This document shows positions 54,459 through 64,000 of a stretch of 64,000 nt of DNA, piece by piece. Source of the DNA: Rhodeus uyekii. Its lineage: Eukaryota > Chordata > Actinopteri > Cypriniformes > Acheilognathidae. A program made the translations under genes and the position numbers. The stretch spans positions 3,432,501 through 3,496,500 of the forward strand of contig JAWRVZ010000040.1 of the NCBI GenBank assembly GCA_037043235.1, given 5' to 3'. Position 1 is the first letter of the stretch. The number at the start of each line of letters is the position of its first letter. Below the pieces are notes generated by a model that was not told where the DNA came from, did not search any database, and saw only the letters and a list, made by a program, of their open reading frames with translations.

Positions 54459-57400
54459 ATGCTGTTTTTTGTGAGAAGCAGTTTTCTGTTGATTAGTATT
54501 TGTATAAGAAGCAAATCATGGGCAGCCACATCAATGCAAGGTATGAATATGTATATGTACATTTTATGGTAACACTGGTGGAAGGTTTCCTTAGATAGCA
54601 TAAGTTAACTACATGAGTTACTGGTAACAGGAACAAATAGTGAACTGCACTTACAGTGTTTATTAATCTTTGTTCATTTCAACATTTAGTTAAAACACTG
54701 TGTAGCGTGAACAAACAACAGCTGAATAATATTAAAAAAGATGAACAAATACAGTAACAAACGTATTGCTCATGGTTACTTTATGTTAATTAAAACAGTA
54801 ACTAATTTTAACAAATGAAACCTTATTGTGTTTTCCCATACTGTTTTCCAATAGACCCTGTTTTAGAAGGGTCTAAAGCAGGGGTGTCAAACTCATTTTG
54901 GTCGGGGGGCCGCATACTTAATCTGATGTCAAGGGGGGCCAGACCAGTAAACTCATAGCAAAATTATATACAACCAACAATAAGTCAGCTTTTTTGTATT
55001 AGTGCATTATATTAGTGCATTATATTAAATTATAAAAATCTTTAAATAAAATGAATTGTCCTTTTACAAAATATTTTATGAACAACCTACGTAGTATGTG
55101 CAATTTCAAAAACACCATTACTCAGTTTAACATTTATTTAAGTGCATTATGCATAAAAAATTGTCAGTTATTTTACAATGATGCAAAGCATTTCGTCACA
55201 GTTTTGTGGAACTTAAAAACACTGTCCTGCATGTTAACAAATCAAATATCAATTATTTAAAATTCATTTTCCAACTCTGGGAAGCAATTCTGAACACATG
55301 AATTGACTTCACACATTTAAAATCTTAGGTGGCAGTTGTTTTAAAAAGAGAATTTTTTGTAAAATTTGCAAGTTTATACATAAGTATGTGTGGGGGTTTT
55401 TATGTAAACAAATTAACTTTATCAATTAGCGAAAACTGCAATTTGCAATTAGAGTTCGCTAAAAACCTGAAATCGTTTCTCAAACTCCCTCAGCAACTCT
55501 GAAATCGTGTCTTTGCACTGTCTCTTGTTGTGAGTTCGCGCTGCGCATTTTACGGGCTGCAGCCGCTCTCTGTATGTATTTCCTCGCCCACATGTTACGG
55601 TATACTCAAAACACAGTCATGCGATTCCAACCCCTTTATCACCCCTTAACTCATTCATTCTCTCAGCTTCACCACAGTGATACTTTTATAAGTGATTAAG
55701 TGGTTAACATTAATTTAATTGTGATCGCTTTTGTTCACATAGTGAAATATACACATACAGTACCTCTAAGCAGTAACTGTCACGGTTCATGAATTCTTTG
55801 TCTTCTAGTTCTGCCTGAGTCTGTATGTATGTGTGTGGTCACTGAGCACCTGATTCTCATATCATCAGCCTATCTCCCCGCTTTCGTTCGCGGCTCCCGC
55901 GAATTAGTTCGTTGGTTCATTCGAGGCTCCCGCGAATTCGTTCGTTCGTTCGTTCATTCGCGGCTCCCGGTCTCACGACTTTCACTCATTATCACTTCTG
56001 CACTATTATAATAAATTAACTCATTTGCACTTGAATCCTTGCTTTCCCCGCTCCCCGCTCCCCCCTCCTCCCTCCTCTCTCCTCTCTCCTCAGCTGAAGT
56101 GCATTACAGTAAATTGTCAAGTGTTTTTAGAGTTTGTCAATTATTAATTAGTATTTATATGAGATCTTAATGGTTATAATTTTAACTGCAATTAATAGGG
56201 AAAAACCCCAAGCATTTGTGGTGGTGTGGAACGAATAAATAGATTTTTAGTGCATTCCTATGTGGGCATTTGTTTGCTTGCTCTTGGAACGAATTAAACT
56301 CGTAAACTGAGGTATTACTGTATAAGTATATGTTATACAATAAATAAATGTTTTTTATCATGGCTGCACATGTTCAACAACGTTTTTTTGTCAATTACAA
56401 TGCTTGGTGTGAAACAAAATTTTATACAGATTTTTGAACGAAAATTAGGGGTGCGCGTTATACACGTGTGCGCGTTATACTCGAATAAATACGATATGTT
56501 TTGTTGCATTCCTTGGCCATGCATGATTATCTTTAAGTCCCTATTGCTTATTTAGTGTTTTTTTTTATATAGGCACCTAAACTCCATGATTACCAGTTTT
56601 ATAGTGGCGGCGAATATTATATTCCTTAAGCACCGAAACTTGCTGCATGCCCACCAACACACGGGTTTCCCATTCACCTCCGTGAACATATAGGAAGAGG
56701 TCAATTTTTCTTGAAAAATCCGACACTTTGTGTCCACTTTTATCTTTTTTGACAAAGATATTTTGAAGATGAGGGTGCCAGAGCCAACAGGAAATTCGTA
56801 AACTGATAGAACTAAACGCCATTCAGATTCTGAAGCTCAGTGCTGCTATCTGCTGTTAGTTCTGCCGAATATTAAATTAATTTTTTTCATATTGCATATT
56901 TCTCCCAGGCCGCACTGAACCCCCTGGCGGGCCGGATCCGGCCATCCGTACATTTGACACCCCTAGTCTAAAGTTTTAGACCCTGCAGTAGAATACATTG
57001 TGTAGAAAAGTTACATTAGTTAAAAAAGACCATCAGTATATTTAAGTGTTTAAAGGAAAAAGTCTCAATAGTTACCTTTCTTAAAACACAGTTACACCTT
57101 TAATCGGAGCGACTGGGCAGAACATCACCATCAGGTGTGCTACTGATACAAAACCTCAGGATGGGGCGTACATGTACAAACAAAAAGGAGCAAGTGAACC
57201 GCAGGAAATTTTCTACGTTTACAAAAAGGTCACTACCTTTAAAACAAACAAATCCAAAGTTACAGTAAGTGGAGAATTTCCCAGCCTTAATGTTAAACTC
57301 TTACATGTTACTGCCGAAGACAATGGATTATACTGGTGTGAATTTAATAACGAAGAACGCATTACTACTGGCAACTACACTTGGTTATGGATAGGTAAGT

Positions 57401-60400
57401 GTGTCTTACATTTCATGTAAATACATGAGAGATTATTGTGGTCCACATGAATGTACCTCACCTGTTTAGAATTTAAATGACGTGAATGCAAAGTTTTTAT
57501 TCAGATTCAGAGATAATCAATGGAATGAAAAAAGTATAGTATAAAAACAATAATTCTATAACTTTCCTCTCCTGATTTTTCTATTTTCTTTTTTTCTGAA
57601 AAGAAAAAGAAAAAGAAAAAGAAAAAGAAAAAGACTGCCCAGAAGATGTTTTTCTTCGTGTGATCATCCTGGTTTTGTGTGCTGTCATTTTACTGTGCAT
57701 CATTGGTTTCTCCTGTGTGATTCTGAAGGTAAGTATAAAATGACAACATATGTTGTGCACATTGCATTTGTGTATTTAGCGTTTTGGCTAAATGCACGTA
57801 TCACGTACTGTATTTGCATATTGTTTATCTGAAGTGCATTACTGATGTATGCTGTCAGAACACGCTGTCACAAATCGAGATCACTTTTCATTTATGCTTT
57901 TTGTAGTTTGATTTGTTGTTAACTATCTTCTGATGTGTAATTCTTCAGCAATTCCCAGAAAATCATTCCCAGGATGATTTTAAATGTGCATTTAGAATAT
58001 GTTTACATGACAACTATGGACTCAAATCAGATGACAGCATTGTTGAGTCTTCCTGAGAATACATCACTCTCATTACCCTGACACTGATTGAGAAAGACTG
58101 TTTAGTTTTATGTGAATTGGTAATTACCCCAGTAATTACCAATTGGTAAGCCAGAATCAAATTAAGGATTTTTCATTAATTTAGTAATTATCCATTACAC
58201 CCCATGTAGATATTGTAAAAGTAAAGTAAAAGCTAATAAATTTAAAAACATTTATTTTTTCTTATCTTCATTTGAGAAACGGAAGTCATAGAGCTCCAGT
58301 AAATTAGCAGTAGCTTCTCATCATGTTGCTATTTATGATTGTCAATGACATTATTGTTTGTGGTATTTGTCGTTAGCTGTCATGCACCACAAGCAAGTGA
58401 CAAGATTCTTGATAAGCTTGCAACAAATTAACTCAAGGGAAATATATAAATACAGTGGAGTTCACTTATCTCGAGTCACAGTTAACTCGCCAATCCTATT
58501 ATGTTGAAGTTTTTGAAGTGGAACCGCCAAGCTCACTATTTGTCTTAGCATTTTCGATTCTTTAATGTTGATTCTTTAATGTCGCCGAAATCTAATATCT
58601 TGAGCACAAAACAGGGACAAAATCGCCACTTCACATGGTTATCTAGTGACTAATTAGCGTACCTAGTTCACTGCGCATGCGCTGAGTTTGCCTTGCACGT
58701 GGATCGCGGTCCGCTCACTCCAATGACTGTTCACTCCCTGTCGTTGATCTCGTCAGAGGGATAACACGCTGTGGCGTCCCACACGTTTTTTGTGATTTTT
58801 TGAGCAATCTTTGTGTTTGCATTGTTGGAGAATATAATTAAAAGTTTGTATCAAAAATCGAAGGTGGTTTTTACATATGAATTTTGTTGTTAGCAAACAT
58901 ATACACAGTAGGCCTACAGTGTATGTAAATTTTTTTAGATGAATGCCGATCGCTTCGTCAAACAAATCGCGGCAACACTGTTGTGTAAAAAGACACCAAA
59001 AACACGAGCATGTACATTCTCATTTAATAACTCACATCATGTACATCAATACATTTTCTTTCTTGTGAGGGTTGTTGTTTTTGGCGCTTGCATATCACTC
59101 TGACAGCTGGCGCTGACAGGCTGTCTGACCTGTCAATCATGCAAGAAGATGTGATTGGCTGTGCTGCCATGAGGGCGGGCTCTTCTCATCTCATCCGACA
59201 CACTTCTTAAAGGGACGTGCACAGCGCAGCGGGAGAGACTGCTTTTTCTTCTTTTTTTCTGATTCTGACTTGTGTTTGTTTTCTTATTGTGTGAATTTCG
59301 CGCACAAGCACTGTGTACTGAGCCTAAATAATTATGGATAATTGAAGTCATGGGAGCAACATTTGAAATTCGAAATGTGATCTTACATGTGGGAAAATCG
59401 GAAATATATGTTATATGGGTTATCTTGATAAACGGTTATCTCGATGCTTTTTTGCCGTCGACATAACCGAACTCCACTGTAATTACAGATTTCAAATTAT
59501 AATAAATATTTGGATTTAGTTTTAGAATTGACTGTAGCAGAATTAATATTACTTATTACTTAATCATTTCATCCACCCGAACAGACAGCATAATCAGTTA
59601 TCAATTCTAGGAAATGAATCATCTTCCCGGCCAAGAAAGAATACCTTTTTCCAAGTACCAATAGTACTTGCAGTGTGGCAAAATCAAACCATTTAAGTGA
59701 CTTGATTTTTGTCAATAAAGCATGGATATAATGGTTTGATAAAGGAAACCAGTGGTAAGTAGTCTGTCAGGGTTCTGCCGCATTCGGTCTAGTATTTCCT
59801 TGGTTTTGTGGCAGAGCTCTGACACCACCGTAATGTCTCGAGTTTTGTGTGTGTGCGTGCACAGATTCGACGGTTCGAGCCGCGCACACTCTTGTCTGTG
59901 TAACGTCTTGTGTGCGAGTTATGATGTCCGGTCCCGATTCGAGGCATTCATGACTCGTGTGTTCGTCCTTGTCGTGAGCGCGTGAGATGAGTGGTTGCTC
60001 GTTTTCACGCACTCCATGTTATGTGAGTGGGCACGGTTTCAAGCTCGACTTGAAACCGTGGTTCGTGTTTGTTTCGTTCGTGTTTATTTCGTTCTTCATG
60101 TTGTGTTTTCGTGTTGCGTCTTTGTTTAATGTGAACACGCAGCGATGCGCATTCGCATTGGCTGCTTGTTCATGTCTTGTCTATGTGTAACCCTCCCACC
60201 TGGTTTCCCTGCTTAACTTTGATTTGTCCCTGCTGTGTTCTCATCAATTACCCTCCCTCCTTTGTGTATTTAATCTCCTCATGTTTGCTGTCCTGTGTTG
60301 CTTCGTTGTCGTATGGTCACTATACTGTGTCGTATTTTGTCAAGTCAAGCCTAGTCAAGTCATGTTTTCCTTGAGGTGGTTTATGTTAGAGTTTTATTTT

Positions 60401-60942
60401 ATTTTTGCTAATAAAATTACCCTTCCTACCTGCGATTGAGTCCTCGCTTTCTCCCTAATCCTGAAATAGTCTGAATCTGTTTGCATTCAATCTTCTTATA
60501 ATTCAGTGGTTCTCAGCCCTGGTCCTCGAGCCCCTTCAACACTGCATATTTTGAATGTATCTCTGATCAAACATATCTGATTCAGGTCATTAGTTAATTA
60601 ATAGTCCCTACAAGACCTAAAAAGGATGTGTCAGACAAAGGAAACACATTTAAATGACTTTAGCAACATGGTTGAAAACTTATCTGTTTTAAATGATCAT
60701 GTTTTAGGGTCAAGAACATTGCAAATTTAGTTTATGTTTGACATAAATATTTGACATTTTTAAGAGAGTCTTCTTTTTATCATTCTCAGATGAAGGGATG
60801 TTTGGGGAACAGGAAGTACAAACCATCAAATCCACCCTCAGACTCAGTTTATGAAGAGATGAAACGGAGCAATTTGAACACCCAGCCCACTATACGGACA
60901 TTCATCAACCCGGACTATCAATCTTCCAAGCAAATTCGATAA
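54459..60942 (+). CDS. cd7al: CD7-like single-V-domain receptor (gene 2)
   Basis: Exons: 54459-54540, 57092-57394, 57604-57728 and 60790-60942, which join in frame to 220 aa. The signal peptide starts MLFFVRSSFLLISICIRSKS. The V domain spans residues 28-128, with C43 (NITIRC), GAYMYKQKGASEPQEIFYVY, and C110 in EDNGLYWCEF. A Glu-Lys repeat stalk (EKEKEKEKEKD) precedes a transmembrane helix at about 147-169. The tail has SVYEEM (residues 189-194), a YxxM motif, and ends near NPDYQSS. The V domain, stalk, helix and VYE(D/E)M tail with a terminal YQ match CD7; the YxxM motif in CD7-type tails binds PI3-kinase. Function as a T/NK-cell surface receptor is inferred. Exon 1 is assigned by signal-peptide character, phase and donor, so it is the least sure part. 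Confidence 0.78.
54566..54838. mobile_element. MITE in intron 1 of the CD7-like gene
   Basis: The segment has ggtaacactggtggaaggtt ... aagttaactacatgagttac ... aacaaatgaaaccttattgt. It is related to the MITE at 14326-14545 but more diverged. Confidence 0.5.
54889..56965. mobile_element. 2.1-kb non-autonomous hAT-like element with 8-bp TSD
   Basis: The left end is CAGGGGTGTCAAACTC and the right end TTTGACACCCCTA. The 8-bp target duplication gtctaaag is exact (54881-54888 and 56966-56973). The termini look like Charlie-type hAT ends. No transposase motif is seen inside. It carries an LTR fragment at about 55786-56060. It lies in intron 1 of the CD7-like gene. Confidence 0.9.
55786..56060 (+). 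mobile_element. LTR fragment inside the hAT-like element
   Basis: The start tgtcacggttcatgaattct matches the reverse complement of the end of the Gypsy LTR at 32059-32484 and the fragment at 63343. The interior (repeats of ggctcccgcgaatt; gttcgttcgttcgttc) differs. It ends near aatccttgctttcccc. Confidence 0.55.
57604..57638 (+). repeat. Coding (GAAAAA)n repeat at the exon 3 boundary
   Basis: About five tandem aaaaag units follow the acceptor and encode Glu-Lys. Each unit ends in AG, so every unit offers a candidate acceptor six bases apart, always in frame. Confidence 0.7.
58453..59479. mobile_element. pogo/Tigger-like element in intron 3 of the CD7-like gene
   Basis: The ends are CAGTGGAGTTCACTTATCTC (left) and cataaccgaactccactg (right), inverted with about 11 perfect terminal bases. 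TA flanks both sides (58451-58452 and 59480-59481). Length is 1027 bp. No transposase frame was recognised, so it is non-autonomous. A truncated relative lies at 49932. Confidence 0.85.
59765..60466 (+). mobile_element. Solo LTR with 5-bp TSD in intron 3 of the CD7-like gene
   Basis: A 702-bp sequence begins tgtcagggttctgccgcatt and ends cctaatcctgaaa. The 5-bp duplication tagtc flanks it (59760-59764 and 60467-60471). It has an aataaaatt polyadenylation-like segment before the end. It belongs to the same broad family as the LTRs at 4642 (shared ggttctgcc and gtggcagagctctgacac) and the fragment at 2730. Confidence 0.9.
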
Positions 60943-62611
60943 TTACTCATAATTGACAGCTTTAGGGTGTGTCATTTTCTATATGGATTAGCAAAGCATT
61001 CAAATGATTTATTGCTTCACATTTGAGTTCAGTAGTGTGATTAAATTTAAAATGATATAGATCAGACAGAATTAAAAACAGTTAAAGTGTAAATAATTTA
61101 AATATATGCAGCAGTTAAAGAAAATTCTTAGGTGACGGACAGCAGAAATGTAAAAAACATTTAGACACTTAACTTGTGGTTAAGTGTGTGCATGCATCTG
61201 CAAAGGAGCCTTAACAATGACATGAAGTCCTGTTAGTTTCAGTCTGACACTAAGTAGGCCAATGGTGAACTGACGTACAGACGGAATGATGGAACTAAAG
61301 TACAGAATCATATTTCACTCCTCTTTTTCATAATAATGGCAATCAAAAAATCTTTCTCTCATGTTCATTTCATTGCCTTTTTCTCGCTAACCTTAAACTA
61401 AACATTGTATGGATGGTTACGTGTTTGCATTTGTACTTTACTTTCTGTTGTTCATTTCTCAATGTGGGTTTCAACTCTTAACCAATTACCTTCCTTTGCA
61501 GTTGTGGTCTGGTTTTCTTCCACTCTATAACCTTTTAAAATTCATCAAAACAAGCCACACTGACCTGTTTCTTGTGTTGACTAACAATGTTAGTGCAGTT
61601 TTAAATATAAGACTTTTAAGTGCTTAAGTAATGTATGTTGTTTTACTCTTTATATAGGATGGATACATTTGAATGTGTTTTATGTATTTTATTTAGCATT
61701 TTAATATTTTTGTGCACAGTATTACAAGCCTTAACATTGTGAAAATTATTAAACAATTGTCAAATTATTTAAAAACGATTCAGGTGGAGTTATTATACCC
61801 CAAATGTTTTACAGTATATTACTAACATATTCACTCAAGAATTATCAGAATGACAATAGAAAACTAATCTCTAGCTCTCTTCCTCTCACTTTCACTTTCT
61901 GCCATACATGCACAAATTTATGCCTTTTGGGTAAATGCTAAATGTTTTTTAAATGTTATAATCTGTCTGTAAAAAATACTTAAGATTATCACAGATGTAT
62001 ACAAGGTATAACTTCTGTTAAGATACATCTTAACAAATAAAATGAACTTTCAATCAATTTAAATGAATCTGTAGAACTTTAATATAAAATGAATTAATAC
62101 TAACCAGCTAAAATTTATTATGTTGAATATATATTAATAATTGTGTGTAATAAATGTGCATTCTTGTCAATTTAACACAAGCTTAACTATTAGACTTTTA
62201 TGAAATTACTAAATGGAAAAGCAAGGCAACATAAAATTATTCAATTGTATAATGTAGAAGTTTAAAAGTATTTGTAAAATTTGTAAACAAATAAAATACA
62301 GGCAGTATTTAATAGTAGGTCCATTCTATCTATCCACACTGTTGATGCTTGACCAATCAGCAATATATAGCCACCCAAGGGTCTGTGGTCTTTAGTGTCA
62401 TCTGTTCAACTTCCGTTTTTTAGCTGGATTTTTTTTTTTTTACAGAAGATGGCACATCTGACCACAACAGATCTCTTTTGCATGCAAAACAAGTTACAGC
62501 TAAGATGAAATCAATTATTTTTAATGCTCGTTTAAATAAAGAGTGACTAAACCACTGAGTGGTGCTTGTCTTGTATGCATTTAGAAGCCTATATGTTCTA
62601 TATTGTTATGG
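60943..62611 (+). other. 3' UTR of the CD7-like gene and intergenic DNA
   Basis: ATTAAA occurs at about 61748 and AATAAA at about 62036. No further exon was recognised. At about 62370 there is a TATA-like caatatatagcc followed by a T-rich acceptor-like tract, but only a 19-codon ORF follows, so no gene is claimed. Confidence 0.4.
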
Positions 62612-62775
62612 TTATATTTACATTTATGCATTGGGCAGACGCTTTTATCAAAAGCAACTTATACTCCATTCAAGATACACATTAACATTCTAATCAGTTC
62701 TTGCTTTCCTTGCAAATTGAAACTTTTATCTTGGCATTATAAACACCAATGCTCTACTGGTTGAACCACAGGAAA
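62612..62775 (-). mobile_element. tRNA-derived SINE, second copy
   Basis: The layout matches 9806-9975. The tail is ttgggcagacgcttttatca at 62631 and the minus-strand head is gttcaaccagtagagcattg. No target duplication was identified. Confidence 0.75.
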
Positions 62776-63342
62776 GCAACATGTTACAGTTATTTTTTTG
62801 TAGGGAAGAGGATTCTTTTGCTTTGAGATCTAAGCATCAAAGGTTAACTTAAATCATCCCATTTAGGAGGACTATACTATATTATTGACACCAATACTAT
62901 TCATGCACTTTCACAAACATTTATATATGGTATAGGCCCCCTAGTTCAGTAAAAAAATGGAAAGTCAGGGACTTCCATTTACATTTTTTTTTTACTGAGC
63001 TAACCCTTATTCCTAAACCTTCTTTTACAAACCATTTTTGCAACATTAGATTTTTATTAATTTAGCATGATTATATAGCCATGTTCTTACTAACTGAACA
63101 GAGAGCTGAAACTCCCTTAAATGGAGAGAAACTAACTAGATGATTAACACAACACGCCTGAAAAAAGACCCTAATAATCTATTAACCTGGGAGACAAACA
63201 GGTAGTCAATGGAAGATGAACTAAACTAATTGACATGCCAGAAGGAATAAAAATGAAACTTATATAAAAATAGATCACAAACAAACTCAACATGTGAAAG
63301 CTGGCTACACAACAAGCTACATGTGACTTTTAAGCTACATTT
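62776..63342. other. No gene recognised
   Basis: AT-rich sequence without ORFs or repeat ends of note. Confidence 0.4.
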
Positions 63343-63537
63343 GTCATGGTTCATGAATTCACTGACTTCTCAAGTCTGCATGTGTGTGAATGTGAGATGA
63401 ATCTGAGGTGGTCACTGATCATCCTCTCACATACCATCACCTGTCACACATCACCACCTGCCTATATCAGTTCCCACTAACCACCCTTGTGTTGTCAGAT
63501 CGTTGTCTTGTCTCCTGTTTCCGGCCTGTCACGAGGA
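63343..63537 (+). mobile_element. 5' part of a Gypsy-type LTR
   Basis: tgtcatggttcatgaattca and later ggtggtcactgatcatc and gcctatatcagttccc correspond in order to the reverse complement of the Gypsy LTR at 32059-32484. It is truncated near gcctgtcacgagg. Confidence 0.65.
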
Positions 63538-64000
63538 GTCTTTGCAGCACTCATCGCTAGTGATGGCCAAATGAAGCGTTTTGTAGCATTATTGCTTTCT
63601 GATACAATTGTGTCGAAAATGGTTCATAACTCAAAGCTTCATTCAGATAGGAATTTCAGCACCATCTCCTGGTGAAGTAAATGTAATGCAACTAAGCTTA
63701 CGCAAATAGGCTTATATGTTAACGCCCTATTTATTACGTGTTCACCGAGGCGATCAAAGCTGAAACAATGTTAGTGCAGTGAAACTCATTTATGTCGGTG
63801 AATTTTACAGATACTGATGAATTTCACAGAGACCACTATAATTCCCATGAAAGCCATTAAATCCAATATAAATTCTGTAATGGTTTCTATAGTTTTTTTG
63901 CAGGGCAGTATCATGCATGAAAGCTTTATCTTGCTTAGCTGTGGGAAGTAGAACTCTATGACATGTTAACTGGTGGGACTGATATTTTTGTACACTTTTA
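63538..64000. other. Unassigned repeat-like sequence at the window end
   Basis: It starts ctagtgatggccaaatgaag, which resembles a DNA-transposon end, but no matching partner is visible before the window ends. No gene is seen. Confidence 0.3.

Noticed and set aside
62448..62508. Possible start of a downstream gene (MAHLTTTDLFCMQNK)
   Set aside because: The frame closes after 19 codons and no downstream exon was found, although a TATA-like site lies upstream.

Overview
The window is vertebrate nuclear DNA, almost certainly from a cyprinid-type teleost fish. The grounds are AT-rich introns with GT/AG junctions, phase-1 immunoglobulin exons, and a very dense mix of fish mobile elements: DIRS-type tyrosine-recombinase retrotransposons, L2-like LINEs ending in TTGCC repeats or in the 'cagacgcttttatccaaagcgacttac' tail, tRNA-derived SINEs, chromodomain Gypsy, hAT, Merlin and pogo/Tigger-like elements. 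No sequence search could be run. Family calls rest on reading protein motifs, terminal repeats and target-site duplications (TSDs).

Two host genes can be built from exons, both on the + strand and both immune-receptor-like. Gene 1 (5' exon about 10425-10467, coding 11372-14140, polyadenylation signal 15051) encodes a B7/butyrophilin-like type I protein: signal peptide, degenerate V domain, C-type Ig domain, transmembrane helix, short tail. A 33-nt in-frame microexon would add an ITIM-like motif, and an ISRE-like site lies upstream. Gene 2 (54459-60942) encodes a CD7-like protein: signal peptide, one V domain, transmembrane helix and a YEEM motif (YxxM type). Its introns hold a MITE, a 2.1-kb hAT-like element, a Tigger-like element and a solo LTR. 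A short stretch at 27040-27200 resembles the 3' end of gene 1 and suggests a decayed paralogue.

Layout. 0-10 kb: DIRS relics, solo and fragmentary LTRs, a repeated 0.4-kb unit, and a very young non-autonomous LTR element (4642-6482) with identical LTRs. 10-15 kb: gene 1. 15.5-17.7 kb: a Merlin transposon apparently nested in a second inverted-repeat element carrying a broken ORF. 18-25.3 kb: an LTR split by an L2-like LINE, a decayed DIRS element and LINE/SINE tails. 27.5-32.5 kb: a complete but frameshifted chromodomain Gypsy with TSD. 32.6-46.3 kb: an LTR split by a 12.7-kb hAT-like element (32803-45511, 14-bp inverted ends, 8-bp TSD), itself filled with an L2-like LINE, a solo LTR, a structurally complete DIRS element (38421-43388) and tandem repeats. 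46.3-50 kb: two Gypsy-type remnants in opposite orientations. 50.5-54.1 kb: another DIRS element. 54.4-61 kb: gene 2. 61-64 kb: intergenic DNA with SINE and LTR fragments.

All transposon ORFs appear broken or partial. The most informative signals are the insertion structures (TSDs, inverted repeats, nesting order) and the two immune-type receptor genes.
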